Assembly: GCA_964019165.1 (NCBI GenBank)
Contig: OZ025282.1
Location: 11,048,229-11,112,228, forward strand
DNA from: Mastigias papua
Taxonomy: Eukaryota > Cnidaria > Scyphozoa > Rhizostomeae > Mastigiidae
DNA length: 64,000 bases
Direction of reading: 5' to 3'
Within the stretch, counting starts at the first letter, position 1. Each line of letters begins with the position of its first letter. The notes under the pieces were generated by a model, which had not been told where the DNA came from, did not search any database, and saw nothing but the letters and a program-made list of their open reading frames with translations. Both the position numbers and the translations under genes were made by a program. This document shows positions 1-11,639 of this stretch, piece after piece.

Positions 1-408
1 ACCCAGCTGAGTGTTCACCACCAATGCGCTCTCGTGCCCACCAGCTGCGTGAGATGTTGTTGATTGCAAGTAGATATATCTTCAGCATTATATGTAGTAC
101 AGCTTTAAAATGTATCTATGAAACTAGAATTGAAATTGAAAGTGGAAAGAAAGGTTTGAAAATCATTACCCTATCAACAAACAACTTTACAGCAAAATGT
201 ACAATTAGTTATACTTCACAGCCAGAAGTCAACGTACTGAGTAGTCATGTACACATCAAAATAAAGAGCTATAGATTTTATTGGTTCATTCAACTGCCAT
301 GAGCTATGTCTTATGGTGCTTGCAAAAAGGTGCACACCAATTTAGGTGGTGTTTATCTGGTGTAATAGACTAGAGAAATTTCGATGGGATTTAGATACAA
401 CATCTCAC

Positions 409-726
409 CTGCTCATTAAACAGGTCTTGCGTATCCTCTGCCTGTTGCACAGTTGCGCCATGAGTGACATATATTTTACTTTTGAGGCCTCTACCAATAA
501 CAGAAATATCTTCACTGAAATGGTGCCTCAAACAAGTACGTAAACCATGTTTTCTGCCAAAAGGGCATACAAAGTTTTCCTTGTATTTAGCTTTGTAATG
601 CAAATCAAGCTGTACTGCATTTTCGATGCCCTGTGATATTAGCTGTAGTATTCGTTGCTTACTGACTCTATGGAGCTCTTTATCTACAGGCTCTATACCA
701 ACAAGCTCTACATCAGTGTTTGGCTC
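409..726 (-). CDS. Internal exon of an unidentified protein-coding gene
   Basis: An open frame of 106 codons lies exactly between a plausible acceptor (ctttgttgaag before GAG CCA) and a good donor (GAGCAG before GTGAGA). It enters and leaves in phase 0. The peptide has mixed, non-repetitive composition, for example VELVGIEPVDKELHRV near its start, a Cys/Arg patch CPFGRKHGLRTCLRHHF in the middle and KSKIYVTHGATVQQAED near the end. I do not recognise a family. No partner exon could be assigned with confidence; the candidate at 4360-4474 on the same strand has a compatible phase. A decayed transposon exon is the main alternative. Confidence 0.4.
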
Positions 727-1944
727 CTTCAACAAAGATGCAAAACACACCAAATAGATAAATGAACAAATCAACAACACAATTAATAAAACACTACGAA
801 ACTGTCACACAAAGCCGAAAAAGTAATCTCTAGCAGATACTGCTGCTCTAGTAAGAGTTAAGCCAGGAATACACGGTAATTTTCTACCTCCGTTTCCACC
901 TAGTGGATGTTAAAAACACTAGAAAACAAGATTATCTTTGACATATTCCATGTCATCATGTTCTCACTTTTCCCTTTTTAAAAAGATGGACATGTTCAAA
1001 CTTCAGGTGAAATCAGAAAGGTTTTTTCTATTGTGCTTCTGACAGGCGACAAGAAATCTTTTGTGCTACCTGTCTCGCGTTACGTAATAATGTATAGCTT
1101 CGCAGAACCAGGCCAGAAGCATCGATAAGTATTACCGAAATAGACAGAAACTCTCTTGTTTATGCAGTGTCAGGTTGAACAAATATTGCCACCGAGATCA
1201 AAGAGATGGGAACCTGCTCTAAAATAAAAGAAGGCCGGCCTACATGTGGGTATCAGTCGATAATAGGGTATTCGTCATCTGTGATTGGGGCCTTTATGAG
1301 GAGGAAGACTGTTTATGATTTAAAGTTCTAGTTGGGGGCTCATTCGAAAGCGGTAGTTTGAAGATTTAGAGTAATATACAGGAAGCCCCTACCAAACCTC
1401 AGTTGTTTCGAATGGTGAGGAAAATGAAAACATGTGGCCCCTCACGGGGTCAATGTGAAATTTCAAAGTTGATACAATCACCACAGCATTGTTTCATAAC
1501 TCTGGCCCCTTCTCAGGCACTGGGGCCTGGGCAATCTGCTTCCATTGTCCCACCTCTATCTAGGTGTTCCAGGCGTAATCGCCTTGCGTTTTCCAGCTAA
1601 CTTTAAATACCGAAACTATAGAGCCAACACAAATCTGTCACTTGATTCGAAAGAAATTCTTAAAACTGGCATACCCCTATAGTTTTACAGTTATCGCCTT
1701 ATGAACTGATTCTAGTCGAGCGAACTCATAATCCCAATCGAAAGGTGTACCTCTCCCTGCACACCTATCTATTTGGCATCCATGCAGTGGTGGAGCTACA
1801 GGTTTATTTGGGGCTGAAATTCCTCCTACTTGTTGAATATGTGGGAGGTTATATTCATCCAAAAATGCTACAAAAACTAATGACAATTCTCACACACAGA
1901 TCATTGATATCACATGACGCTTCTATCAAAAAATAGGATAATGC
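727..1944. other. Gene-free stretch
   Basis: Only short frames with unsupported starts occur on either strand. I see no recognisable protein, RNA gene or clear repeat. Confidence 0.5.
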
Positions 1945-2591
1945 CAGGCCCGTCGGAACGAAATTGATATTGGGGGGGGGCTGTGAATAATGCAAACTGC
2001 ACTGGGCTCCGGGAGAATTTTTGTTCGACCACGCCCTTTAGATTGCTGGAAAGCAACCTGGCTATACAAATTGCCACTTTTAATGGACGAATTACTATTT
2101 ACAGAATTAAGACAATTTTTGAAATGGAAGTTGTAAACTGGCTGGAATCTATGTATTTGCAGTCATCTACTAACATTACGTGTGGCTGAAAAAGCTAACG
2201 GAATACTTTGAAGTCATTGACAGCAAAACTTTCGTGCTGTCTCCGAGCAATGCACGCCAGCAATCAACTTAAGAAATCATAAACACTGTCAAGCAAAATT
2301 TAACGATCCTCTTAAAACACACCCTCCCAGCATTTTGGGATAACATATTCAATTTTCAAGACTTCACTTTCTTCGCTCATGCTGTTTAACGTTCCTGATC
2401 AAGTATACATTGGTTCTTTGAACACGCAATAAATGATTGAAAGGGATAACTGGTAACTGAACTGGTTAATATTTTTGCGAATTTATAGTATGGTTTTGCA
2501 ATGTTTCCTCGAAAATTTAAAGAGCAAATAGTTGCAAAATATTGGAGGAGCTGAAGCCCCCCCCCCAGCCCCCCCGGTTCCGACGGGCCTG
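1945..2591. mobile_element. Non-autonomous DNA transposon, hAT-like termini
   Basis: Both ends carry the inverted terminal repeat CAGGCCCGTCGGAAC (15 of 16 bases match), followed inward by a G run on the left and C runs on the right. The 5-bp word AATGC directly abuts both ends and may be the target-site duplication. There is no transposase frame in the 647 bp. CAGG-starting ends with a G-run are common in hAT-derived miniature elements, but a 5-bp rather than 8-bp duplication argues against a firm hAT assignment. Confidence 0.7.
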
Positions 2592-3309
2592 AATGCAATA
2601 AGGCTCGTTAACTGAAATTACACTTTTGAACATCGGCGCACAAGAAAAAAAGATAAGATAATTAGAAATTTTTCTTATCATACCATTGCAAATGTTCATT
2701 AAAGTGGTGCTAAGACATAAAAATTAAGTTCACTTTATGAACGCAGTCATAATGGCCATCTGCTTTCATTTCTCCGACACCAACTCATGGAGTGAAACTA
2801 ATTTGGATGTATTCACTGGCGTAGCTTCAGGCCGATTACGGAGCCAAGTTAAGCAATCTTCAAACATTTTTGTGGCCCATACGTGCAAAATTGGGCAATT
2901 TTCAACATATATGGGTTCTCTTATATAAGAATAGTCATGACCGGATATTCGAGGGACGGCTAATCGAGCTACGGTTAATCGAGGAAGTTCTGTACATATT
3001 TCTATGAATTTGTCCAAAACTCACGAAAATTATGAAACTTTATCCTCACAAAAAGTAATCGTCAATTATACATTTCACAATAGCCTCATAAACAAAACTA
3101 TGAACTAGGCTTTAGTAAAAAATATGAGTTTTCGTCCTTAACTGGTCTGAAACAGATCAAGTTTCTTCATATTTGACCTTCCCTACCCTTCTCTGTTGCA
3201 ATGACCTGATTAGTACAACACCCAGTTTTAAACATACATTGGTGCAGCTATTGCAATATCAGGTATGACTTAAGGTCCCTTGTACCAATGTGTCCCTCCA
3301 TTTTCCATA
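2592..3309. other. Gene-free stretch
   Basis: No supported gene. Around 2931-2992 there is a short patch with repeated attcgagg / aatcgagg words, like the subterminal words of the inverted-repeat elements elsewhere in the window, but no second terminus is visible. Confidence 0.4.
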
Positions 3310-3645
3310 CTGAATAAAAGGGGGGATGGGAATACCTGGGTGGTTGGAAAATGTGCTGAAAAATACTAATTGGGGACAGAACAAATGGGGGTGTTGGAAA
3401 ATATAACACATGGATATTGCAAAGAACAACTTAGGAAGACTGACTGATCATATATTGTCAATAAAAAGCAAGGGTAACGGAAATTAGAGTTGTAGTGTAA
3501 GTTATTATTACATAAATTTCTGGTTAGTCTTTAAGTAAGTAAAACTATTCCACAGGAAAAACACAATTTTACTGAAAAAGTCTTTAAAAGTAATACATGA
3601 GGGCTGGAATAAGTGCAGGGGGGGGTTAGAAAGAATTTCAAAACT
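3310..3645. repeat. Degenerate member of the G-run inverted-repeat element family
   Basis: The stretch starts with aataaaaggggggatgggaa and ends with aataagtgcaggggggggtt followed by agaaagaatttc. G-runs after AATAA(G/A) recur on one strand only, which is the hallmark of the better-preserved elements at 35745, 40610, 60950 and 63263. Terminal repeats are not intact. Confidence 0.4.
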
Positions 3646-3915
3646 TAACAATCAGTTGGGATGATTGTTTGGTACTCAAGAGTATTTCTCTGATACTGAC
3701 AGTAGAAAATGCAAATTCCAAGGAAAGACCACTGACGGTACTTATATCCAGAGTATGACACTGCTTCTCCAGTCCTCTTTGCATACACAAATCTGATAGC
3801 ATATCACTTATGCCAGTTACAAATCTTAAATGAAGACATTCTAAATGGCTCAGTGGAGTTCCTTATGCCAGAAGTACTCAAAATATACAATACCATAGCA
3901 CTCCTATCTCATAAT

Positions 3916-4352
3916 TTAACATAACATAACATAACATAACATAACATAACATAACATAACATAGCATAACAAAACATAACATAACATAACATAATATAAC
4001 ATAACATAACATAGCATAGCATAGCATAGCATAGCATAGCATAGCATAGCATAGCATAGCATAGCATAACATAACATAGCATAACAACAAAACAAAACAA
4101 AACATAATATTAACATAATGTAAAAGAACACAACATAACATACATAGTATGGCATAACATAACAAAAAATAACATAGCAAAGCATAACAGAACAAAGTAT
4201 AACATAACATACATAACATAACATAACATGACATAGCATAGCATAGCAAAACATAGGATAACATAACATAACATAACATAACATAACATAACATAACATA
4301 ACATAACATAACATAACATAACATAACATAACATAACATAACATAATACAAC
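3916..4352. repeat. (CATAA)n / (CATAG)n pentanucleotide satellite
   Basis: About 440 bp of near-perfect 5-bp repeats: an ATAAC array, a pure CATAG block near 4010-4065, an interrupted segment, then a second pure ATAAC array to 4352. On the minus strand it creates long artificial open frames (MLCYV repeats) because a 5-bp unit carries the same codons in every frame. These are not genes. The array ends about 8 bp before a candidate splice donor. Confidence 0.95.
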
Positions 4353-4359
4353 AACATAC

Positions 4360-4474
4360 CTGACAAAATTCTGTAATGTAGACTAAAAGCCTGTTACAAA
4401 TCATCCATAGAAACCTGTTGTTAATTTCAGGTGATACTCCCAAAAACATAAAACCAGTCCAAAATTGAAATAAG
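4360..4474 (-). CDS. Candidate internal exon, unidentified
   Basis: An open frame of 38 codons (starting LFQFWTGFMFLGV, ending LLVYITEFCQ) is bounded by a good acceptor (agtttttcag) and a donor (GTCAG before GTATGT). It is hydrophobic and could include a membrane segment. It exits in phase 0, which fits the phase-0 exon at 409-726. Upstream at about 4779-4836, a phase-0 segment ending SIQETLDNQ before GTACAT could be another exon. I cannot name the protein, and the exon is short enough to be chance. Confidence 0.25.
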
Positions 4475-4839
4475 CTGAAAAACTTGATGTACAATTGACA
4501 AAGACAAAGACAGGCTATGAAAACAAAGTACAGAATGCTCAAAACACTTGAGGAAGTGATAGTCTTTCTCTAGGTAATCTAGGGGCAATTCAATTGCAAC
4601 TTTCAAAAATTTAGCAGAAGTTCCACTTTGCTGCAGCCATCATCAAGGGATGAGACAATGGAAGAACAATCTCCTGAACTTTTAATATGACAAAACAGAA
4701 TGAAGACTCCAGTGATATGTATTTTCATATTCTCAATACAATTCAATTTTAAAAGAAAGCTAAATTTATGTACCTGATTATCCAATGTCTCCTGGATAGA
4801 ACTTCCATCTGGTACAGTTGAATTTGCTTCAAACATATT

Positions 4840-7730
4840 TGCTTCTCAATATTCTTATCAAGCAGGTGGATGAAGTAATGCAAATGCTGTCATTAGCATT
4901 TCCTCAAGCAAATAGTCCTGGCAAAAGGGCACCAAATGATTATACTTATTTAAGTATTTGCTGCCTGGTGGCTACTAGATGTCTGCTCTGTCCTTTCACA
5001 TCAGAACCTTTTCATGTTTCTGTTTGACTCCTTGAAAAGTGTTCAGATACCTGAATTATCATTCATATAATAAATTCATAATAAAGATTCAAATCCCCAG
5101 AATACAGACCAAATACTGTTGGACCAAAATGCATATGACAAAAAATGGATTCTTTCAATGATGGAACAACACTTAGCTGTCTGGACTTTGAGAAGGGAAT
5201 TTTAACTATGAGTGAGACATGGCATGGCCTAGTCAAAATTCAGATCTTCTGATATGCAAATCACTTGGCAGAAAAGCAACGTGCCATAGTTGGCCTCTTG
5301 TTTTCTTTTTTGTATCTCACATGACAATTAATAAGTTCATTCGATGGATCTCTTAAATTCAAATTTGTTCTTTTACTACATTAGCAAAATGTGAACAGCT
5401 AAAGAAGTGACCAGACACTACCACCCAAACCTACCATAAAATGGTAAGGACAGCGGAACCAAGAATCGGACAACAATGATGGAGAACTTTGCACCATTTT
5501 AAAATTGCCATAGGTCACATTTCATCATGCGAAAACATCTAGCGATGCCTGCTTCTCTACTCCCTGTGACCCTTCGTTGCGCAATTTCCACTTCTTAGAA
5601 GTCATGTAGCAAATAACTATCCAGAGGGGGATTCCACTCTATTGAAATTCAAACAAAAGAGTGAATGCGTTGCTGGCGATTATCCAACTTACAAGCTTTT
5701 TAGTATATACAGAACCTAGATCAAGGCCTAGTTTGAAAAGTGTCATTACTTAAGACCAAACACACAAAGAAAGTAGGAAAAAGTTTTGTAAATCTTAAAG
5801 CATAACGTCAAAATGCAAAAGCATAAAACATATCCAACGAAGCACTTTGCCACAAGTATAGCAAACATTCTATGTGGGCTTTGGCTGCAAATGAATGGAA
5901 CCAGCTTCCAGTTTTCCATGGTACCAAGTTTCTTACGGAATTTTCCTTTAATTTTTCCTAATATACGGGGGGTTGGCTCTTCTGTGTACACCCTCTCTTG
6001 CAAATCAAAGAGCTTAAAAGACAATAGGAAAATAGAGAAAATAATGCTTAATCAGTTTCAGAAACAAGTATGGCGTCACAGGCTTTTTGCTATATAAAAA
6101 GCACCTCTAGCGAAAAGGTGGTGTTTCACGCGATATTTCTCTTTTCTTGTCAGATTTTTACATTTTCATACAGCAGAAAGATTCTTCCAAACGTTGCGGC
6201 TTCTCTTTTCAAAATATTACTACAAACAGATAGCAATTTCACAAGTTTCTAAGGCATAGGTTCTCCTTTTAAAGAACTGCTGAGTGGGCCCTCCCCATCC
6301 ACATTTCACGTATACTGATTTCAATTTTGCAAACATATTCTTAAAATATTCCTTCTTTCAAGTTTTATTTTGCCTTACCTTCTATATGTTGCTATATGAA
6401 ACGCCATACTATGCAGTCCCGGCCTTGCCTATGCCTAAACAGAACGAATATATGAAGTAGCCTGTCGTTCCAAACAAAGTTGAGTAATTAATGTCTTTTC
6501 TCGTCACCCATGAAAAAATCTGAATGTACGTTTTGTTTAGATGATGACGTGTCAAAGCTTACCTAGGTACATGGCCAGTAGCTTGATGTTTCTCCTGAAA
6601 ATGATTTCTGAAGAGAAAAAGTTCAGCATTTGCAAGCAATGAAACCACCAGGCCTGCATTTACAATTGGACGCGGAGGAGGGTGAGCAGATGACATGTGT
6701 TCGAATTTATACTTATTCTCAGGTGATAACTTTGCTGGGATGATATCACAGGAAAGAGTGGTGCCAGAATAAGTATATCATCAACTGACTCCCTAAATTT
6801 CTGTGCGCACCTAAATGATATCATGTCACACCCTAATACGCCTTTCCACCTTGCCACGCCCACCTACCGGTATGCACCATTATTTGAAACAAAAAGTTTT
6901 GAGCTTGCACTTATCAAACTCTGCAGTCTAGTCACCATGCACGGCAGGAAAATTTTTGCTTCATTATGATAGCTTTAACGCTTTGCATTCTTTGACCTCA
7001 AGAAGATGAATAGCCTTACAAGCTATCATGAAAAAGATCAAGTAAGCTTCTTCTATATTACATCATAATTGATATATTAATATTTTGAAAGAAACTCCTG
7101 TGCCATTTATATTACTTTTGCTTTTGGCACAAGGCTTTTGGTTGTCAAGCAAGCTTTATGAAACTGCCCTCAACATTGCATACATATCTCAGACCTTGAA
7201 TATAACCTAAAGCAAGTATGTTAGTTCTCTTCTCCTAATGCAGGAAGAGAATAGGCACGCAAATTGTAATTTCTACTGGCAGTAGCTTTTAGTATATAAT
7301 CCAACAAACAATAGGGAGCTATAACATTTCAGAAGAATCAAATTTACAAGCAGCTAAAAGGCTCATATGTTCATATGCATTTCAGCTGCAGACTTTTGAC
7401 CGCTGCACAATTCTGCTAGTGCCAGAAGCAAACGTTGATATCAATGTCAGGACTGGATCAAGCGGATCGGGTATTCGGGCTCAAACTTGAGATTTTTAGG
7501 ACCAAGTCCTTTAGCAACTATCGACACGCCTAGTTTTAAAACGGTTCAATGTCACACTACTCAGTGGATGGTTTTATAATATCATCTGCCCCCAGCCAAT
7601 GATTATTATCATCAATATTGGTCTCTGTCAAGTTTTCATTGACCATCGACCTAAAAAGGGTTTTGATAGGTAGAGCACTCTATTCTACAAAAGAAAATGG
7701 ATAAATATAGCATCAAAAAGATTGAAATAG
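4840..7730. other. Gene-free stretch
   Basis: About 2.9 kb of AT-rich DNA with only short, splice-unsupported frames. A frame at 5746-6024 on the minus strand has balanced composition (FRKKLGTMENWKLVPFIC) but I could not connect it to a family or to splice partners. Confidence 0.4.
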
Positions 7731-7734
7731 GATG

Positions 7735-8470
7735 GCTTTAATTATATTTGAAGTCCCGTAGGCAGTTTTGTAGAGTTAATGGTAGAGATTCAGAAGCAAG
7801 AAATATTGAAATAGATGTTCCACAAGGTTCATGTCTTGGGCCCCTACTCTTCCTTCTTATAAGAATAAATGCAGATGACATTAAAGGGTTTAGTAGTACT
7901 AAGTATCTTGAAGTTCAATAAGACGAAAATCTTGCGTGGGATGACAATATGAAGTGCATTAAATTCAAGGCTTCTAGAGCTATAGGTTTGCTCAGATGTG
8001 CTAAAAACTCCTTAGTAATGATACGCTTTGCAAGATGTAGAGAGGCTTGGTTGAGCCTTATTTTAGTTCTTGCTCATCAGTCTGGAGATGCTGCGGGGAG
8101 ACAATGATCAAATTTCTACAATGGCTACTAAACAGAGCAACGAGAATTGTTGCTAATAAGCCTTAAAACTATTCTGCCATATGTATGCTGAAGGAGCTAG
8201 GTTGGCCCTCTATAAAGAATATTATATTTAAGGAAACACGTATTATGACATTTAAAGCATTGAAACATGATGTTGGGTCATCATATCTAAATGATCAATT
8301 TCAATACATCTCTTAAGTCCACAGCAGAGAGCTTAGAAATACAAATACTGACCTGCGTGTTCCATAAGGGAAAGGCTGCAATGGTCAGAATTCTTTCTTG
8401 TGTCATGGTGCCAAGCGTTGGAACCAGTTGAATAATAAACAAAAATAGCGCCCCTTCCTTACTGTTTTTA
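7735..8470 (+). mobile_element. Dead LINE fragment (reverse transcriptase to 3' end)
   Basis: Translations in broken frames give the non-LTR reverse transcriptase core: QFCRVNGRDSEARNIEIDVP followed by QGSCLGPLLFL. Further on come WLLNRATRIVA, LKELGWPSIKNIIFKETRIM and a C-terminal RELRNTNTDLRVP stretch, in the order seen in the C-terminal half of CR1/L2-like LINE ORF2 proteins. Stops and frameshifts are frequent, the catalytic aspartate box is missing and no endonuclease is present. It is a 5'-truncated, long-dead copy, of the same subfamily as the fragment at 43985-44690. Confidence 0.8.
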
Positions 8471-11400
8471 GGAGGACATTTGAGACCATGTTAGTTTTTA
8501 CACTTCTCTTTCTATTTTATTTATTCGTAATTTGTTAGATGCTTTCATAAAGTCTTTTAGTGAATTTAGAAGTACTTTTAGTGCATATGTAATTTTTTCT
8601 TTTTCTTTAGATATCTCGTTGTAAACAGAGCCAATCGTAACTCAGTATTTACCTGAATCTTTACCTTGTGTAAATATGCAAAAATGATAATGGAGATGAA
8701 ATGAAAATGAATGACTTTGCGATCTCAATCCAACCAAGCTATGAATTTTATATTGCAGAACTTTGACAAGATATTGACCAAGTTCTAAGCTGCGAATGAA
8801 TAGGTCGCTTGGTTCAAGTTTCCTACTCTTACGCAATTCATGAGCAATAGATATCCAAAGAGCTAAGGGAGCAGCCAATAAGTGTCGGAAAGACCGGGAG
8901 AGAGAGGATTAAACTGGGGCCTGAGACTTTAGCGCAGTTTGGTATATTGGGATATGAAATGTATCACAAATTTCAAGCTGAGGTATGGAATAAAACTTGA
9001 AGAAGCAAAAAGTGGTAGAGTAGCAGGTAGCTAAAGAGTGTCCAACTACTATTAAAGTATGTAATAATTTTAACATTTTTACTCAATGCTACTTAAATAG
9101 CTGGGGTTGAAAACTATTTTGAGTCTTCAGACGTGGGCTTCAAGTAATCTTTGCATGAATCACTGGGAGAGACAAGTTTTTGAGCTATTTTCTCAATTGC
9201 CTCCACCTTCTCTCTTTGATAATTGGTGACTGCTCTCTAAACAAGATTAGTGGAACCACTTAATGTATTATTTGATAATGCGTTATGTGTAAGTGGTAAA
9301 CATTTGTCAGTCAATGGTGTATTATGTTCGGTTAAGAAGAAACGACAATTGCTACAAGAATCTTCATATTTTGGTATCCATTCAATTGTAATGAGAGGCA
9401 TGAGTGTGTTAGATGATGGGGAAGATGGCAGGAGCTTGTACGTGATAGAGCTCTATGTCTGACATGCAATTACAAGAAATATTGTCGAGCTTTGAAATAA
9501 TCATCGCCTTAACGTGAAATGAAATTATGAAAGCTATGACTGGGTTTTTGAAACCGGTCCACTCCGGAATTATTCATTCAAAATGTGAACAGACACCTTC
9601 CAAGAGGCAAAATTAAGGAAAATCCCTGGTGCCATCTGGAAATAGCCTTGGTTTGAAAGGATATTATGAGTTTTTCCTCAACATTTTGTTATATGCATAA
9701 AGTAAATAAAGCAATTTAGCTTTACAAATGCCAACTCCAACTTTTCTGAGAATCACTTTTTACGAGACTAAATATGCAAGTGTGAACGCAAATTAGTAAT
9801 CTCCTGAAAAACAACATAATCGTTATCAGTTGCCTATCTCTAGGTCTTATTAGCCAAGGTTTTCAAAAATCTTCAAAAATATAGCAATATATACTCTTCT
9901 AGACAAGAAAATTCTATCTAATAAAAAAGTTTACTACAAATTATCTGAATGAATATAATTAATAGAGTGTTCCCCTTCTGTTGCAAAGTCAATGCAAGCC
10001 ATATGCATGCAGTATTCGTTTATGATTTTTTGTGGCACAAAATACCCAAAATTATGAAATGAGAGAGGAACTGTGTTTGATTCCAAGCCACAGTTTGCAC
10101 CCCACCACGATATGCAATAAGGCACCATGCATGCATATTTGCATATGGTATGATGTGAATAAATATTCCTTGGTAACTAATACGTTTTGTAAGGGGGAAT
10201 CACCTTCTATTGGTTATTCATTGATTTCAATGCAATAGTCCAAATTGAATACATAATCTGTTGAAATCTAATGGGAATAACAGGTTCAGCTAATATCCTC
10301 AACTGAATAAAACCATTGAAGTGGAACCAATTGTTTGATGATTATAGGCCAAGGTTGCAGTTTGTCATGCTAATTTCTGTCGAAAACTTTGCATCTATTA
10401 CAGAAAAATAATCTCAAATAATCAAGAAATTGTTCAACTGAATATGCTGCATTTTATCAATGTGACAAGTGCAAAGTGCCCATTGATAGGTAGGACATAA
10501 AAAGCTAGTTATGACACCTCAAACACATGGTTTTGACAAAGAAAATTATTGTTGTAAAAATAAGTGGGGTACTATAGCATTGTATTTCACTAACATTGTT
10601 TGCAAAAAGGTAAGAAAGTATACTGAACTAAAACAGCGTTTCTTGCAGCAAATATGTGTGGCCCTGGAACATTTCTGTTCGGCTTCCACCCATATACCCT
10701 TACTGTCTGCTAAAAGTTGTCTTGCAATTTTGCTATGTCGTAGGCCTAAGTTCCGCGAACAATTTTTTTGACAATTTTTCATATCAATGCTTATTTGTTC
10801 ATGTAGATGGAGCCAAATGACAATTTTTCACATGGCAAGTGTATTTGTTTAAAAGCTGGCATGCGAGCTTTTGGACAAGCATACTTGTCATATGAACATT
10901 TAAATGGCTTAGTAAATAAACTTAATCAGTTTTACTAAATCCAAGACGTCCAAACCTTTGCATCTAGCAGGGCTGGGTCTTCGTGACAGTCTGTGTTTTT
11001 CCTGATGGTTGCCAGTAGGATGTTTGAGAGTAACCCAGCCGCATCAACACTACAAGCTCTCCAATATCGCGAAGTTTGTGTAACTCAAAGTCAGAGAGAT
11101 ACACAAAGCGAAGCTAGCGTTCCAACAACGCTGGTCGTTTGGACAGTAAAAACTTGTCGAAGAAACTTCTTGCTGATTTACACGGCAAATATAGCTGTTA
11201 ATGGAAATTATCGCCCATCTATACGAGCAAGGAAACTTGTGATAGAAAGATTTCAGGGAAAATTGGCCTTTAAACTTCAGCTTTAGGCCTTTTTGAAAGG
11301 TATTGAGCATTAGAGGAACCTTGTCATCATGACGGAGGGTGGTTGTGAGTCTATGAGGCCTGGGAAGTAAAAGATTAATCCAAATCACGACGCTGACAGA

Positions 11401-11639
11401 GTTATTATGATGTATAACTAAAGAGATGGTCGAAGGACAGAGATATTGAGAGTTGTGAGAAAAGGTGTAAAAAGGACAATTGCTGGGGGTACAGAAAAGT
11501 CGATTGAAGCGGCCAAGCAGCAAGGAATAATTGAGAAAGCAACATTCAACGGCAATGGAACTTTCCGAGAATGCCAACTAAACGCATCAAGGGTTACATT
11601 CCTAGATAAACAAAGTTGCATATGGACTCAAACTACATC
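8471..11639. other. Gene-free stretch
   Basis: No supported gene in about 3.2 kb. A 175-codon minus-strand frame at 11050-11577 and overlapping plus-strand frames have no recognisable motif and no splice support. The plus strand here may be the decayed 5' part of the LINE that becomes recognisable at about 11.64 kb. Confidence 0.4.

Noticed and set aside
3878..4542. Several long minus-strand frames of repeated MLCYV
   Set aside because: They are translations of the pentanucleotide satellite; a 5-bp repeat without stop words is open by construction. Only the 4360-4474 part beyond the array has splice-like borders.
11050..11577. 175-codon minus-strand frame
   Set aside because: Non-ATG start, no motif, overlaps the presumed 5' part of a LINE on the other strand.
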